A stretch of DNA of 64,000 nucleotides from Pseudomonas mohnii (GTDB taxonomy: Bacteria; Pseudomonadota; Gammaproteobacteria; Pseudomonadales; Pseudomonadaceae), in the NCBI RefSeq assembly GCF_900105115.1, contig NZ_FNRV01000001.1, forward strand, positions 5,645,501-5,709,500, in the 5' to 3' direction. Under the pieces are notes generated by a model that saw only the letters and a list, made by a program, of their open reading frames with translations, searched no databases and had not been told where the DNA came from. The stretch's first letter is position 1; every line of letters begins with the position of its first letter. This document shows, in pieces, positions 62,848 to 64,000 of the stretch. The translations under genes and the position numbers were made by a program.

Positions 62848-64000
62848 TTATCCGCCTGCAATGCAAACGCGGTTGCGCCCACGGTGCTTGGCCTCATAGA
62901 GCGCAGCGTCGGCGCGCTGGAACCAGAGCTGCGAGTCGGTCTCGCCGGCATGGGCAGCGAGACCCAGGCTGAGCGTGTGCGGAATGATCTGGCCTTCGAA
63001 TTCGGTCGGCGTCGCCTCGAAGGCCTCACGCAGGTGATTGGTGATGCGTTCCGCGCCTTCGCGATCAATACGCTCAAGGATCAGGACGAACTCCTCTCCA
63101 CCGAAACGGCCGACGATATCAGTCTGGCGCGAGTTGGCGCGTAAAATCTTGGCAAAGCTACGCAGTACAGCATCGCCGGCAGCATGGCCATAGGTGTCGT
63201 TGACCGTCTTGAAGAAGTCGATATCAACAATCCCGAGCCACAGAGTATCCGGTGTAGAAGGCTGTTTTATCAGCTCGTCCAGACGACGCTCGACGCATTT
63301 GCGGTTATTCAGCCCGGTAAGGCCATCAGTATTTGCCGAATGCTCAGCAGCGAGACGTTCCTGCTGCTGGGTACGTATCCACAGGGCGAGAGAGATGGCG
63401 AAGCATAGGACTTCGATCAGCGCGGCACTCTGAGTCATCGTCATCGGTGCGATCATGTTGATTTCCGGAAGCCCGCCCTTGATACCGTACCAGGCCCAGG
63501 TGACGCTGAGCGCACTGAGACCGAAGGTCGCCCAGCCAATCAGCAGCCAAATTGCATGCGGTGTACCACGCCTCCAACTGACAAAAGCAAAGTACGCATT
63601 GATAATCGCGGTGGCGTTGAAGAAGCGGTACATGAGGAAAAGTGTATCGAGAGGCAATGCGCGCAACGCACACAAGATCGCAACCACGGCATTCGCCAAC
63701 GCAAACCCCAGGGCCACGCGGTCGAGTATCGGAGCAACGGAGTTCAGGCGCAGTGCCTTGCGGGAAAACAGGAAGGAAAAACACAGCGCGCCGCTGACCA
63801 GCAGGCCGAGGCCTTCGTTCGTCCAGAAACTTGTATCCGGTGCAAGATGCTGCGCGAGCAGGCCGCGCAAGTTGAACCACGCGAAGCCAGTACACGTGAC
63901 GAAGGCGGCATAGGTGATAAAGGTCGGCTGACGCAGCACGATACCGAACAGTAGCCAGATGGCACCCAGCGTGATGTATACGCCCAAGTGTGTTGTGTAG
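62848..64000 (-). CDS. Membrane diguanylate cyclase, 7TM plus GGDEF (5' end outside window)
   Basis: The reverse frame stays open to base 64000, so the N-terminus lies beyond the window. Visible are about seven hydrophobic segments in the first 210 residues (7TMR-DISM-like), a short linker (TQQQERLAAEHSANTDGLTGLNN) and a GGDEF domain with RFGGEEFVLI, the active-site variant GGEEF. It would make cyclic-di-GMP in response to an unknown ligand, perhaps a carbohydrate bound by an N-terminal domain not seen here. A TTG near 63987 is not a convincing start. Confidence 0.88.
   Translation of the reverse strand, partial: YTTHLGVYITLGAIWLLFGIVLRQPTFITYAAFVTCTGFAWFNLRGLLAQHLAPDTSFWTNEGLGLLVSGALCFSFLFSRKALRLNSVAPILDRVALGFALANAVVAILCALRALPLDTLFLMYRFFNATAIINAYFAFVSWRRGTPHAIWLLIGWATFGLSALSVTWAWYGIKGGLPEINMIAPMTMTQSAALIEVLCFAISLALWIRTQQQERLAAEHSANTDGLTGLNNRKCVERRLDELIKQPSTPDTLWLGIVDIDFFKTVNDTYGHAAGDAVLRSFAKILRANSRQTDIVGRFGGEEFVLILERIDREGAERITNHLREAFEATPTEFEGQIIPHTLSLGLAAHAGETDSQLWFQRADAALYEAKHRGRNRVCIAGG

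Overview
The window reads as chromosome of a Pseudomonas of the P. fluorescens complex. The basis is gene order (idh/icd divergent, cspD, clpS-clpA, infA, bpt, aat, trxB, ftsK, lolA, rarA, crcB, serS, cysG, tusDCBE), high GC with Pseudomonas codon use, and many REP/REPIN palindromes at gene ends. The order matches my memory of the pseudomonad core genome; species cannot be fixed from sequence alone. I saw no rRNA, tRNA, CRISPR array, prophage or recognisable defence island.

Region 1 (1-21700) is core housekeeping. It holds two unrelated isocitrate dehydrogenases, a cold-shock-type protein, the N-degron machinery (ClpS adaptor, ClpAP unfoldase, and the aminoacyl transferases Bpt and Aat), IF-1, thioredoxin reductase, FtsK, LolA, the RarA clamp-loader-like ATPase, a fluoride channel, SerRS, siroheme synthase, a glutathionyl-hydroquinone reductase, and a tightly overlapped tusD-C-B-E-trpD2 operon for tRNA 2-thiolation sulfur relay.

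Region 2 (21800-28600) is a mixture of small accessory and stress genes: DUF1275 membrane protein, two small unknown proteins, a lipoprotein, GNAT, hemerythrin, NudK-type Nudix hydrolase, Ogt, periplasmic gamma-glutamyltransferase and an isochorismatase-like hydrolase.

Region 3 (28600-38400) looks like a nitrogen-compound scavenging cluster: a LysR regulator divergent from an NCS1 permease that is translationally coupled to a nitrilase-family amidase, a LuxR-type regulator, a lipoprotein amidohydrolase and a second NCS1 permease. It is followed by a two-domain cell-wall enzyme (VanX-like dipeptidase joined to an L,D-transpeptidase-like domain).

Region 4 (38400-46200) is the glycine cleavage module: lipA, glyA, gcvP, gcvH and the sigma-54 activator gcsR. 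Upstream of gcvH a sigma-54 promoter, a consensus IHF site and three 18-bp dyads can be read directly.

Region 5 (46200-53300) is a second catabolic cassette: LysR regulator divergent from a ureohydrolase, aldehyde dehydrogenase, third NCS1 permease and choline-dehydrogenase-like GMC oxidoreductase. I infer import and oxidation of a guanidino-alcohol with release of urea; the substrate is unknown.

Region 6 (53400-64000) is accessory and patchier in base composition. It has GNAT, NIPSNAP, cytochrome c, a chimeric alpha/beta hydrolase whose first 27 residues resemble the start of a GNAT enzyme, a GFA protein, a thioesterase/HxlR set, an IS66 transposase tail, an SDR, a MerR/epimerase pair, a DMT exporter and a membrane diguanylate cyclase that runs off the right edge. 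No wholly new system is evident; the best leads are the region 5 cassette, the chimeric hydrolase, the VanX/L,D-transpeptidase fusion and the readable gcv promoter.
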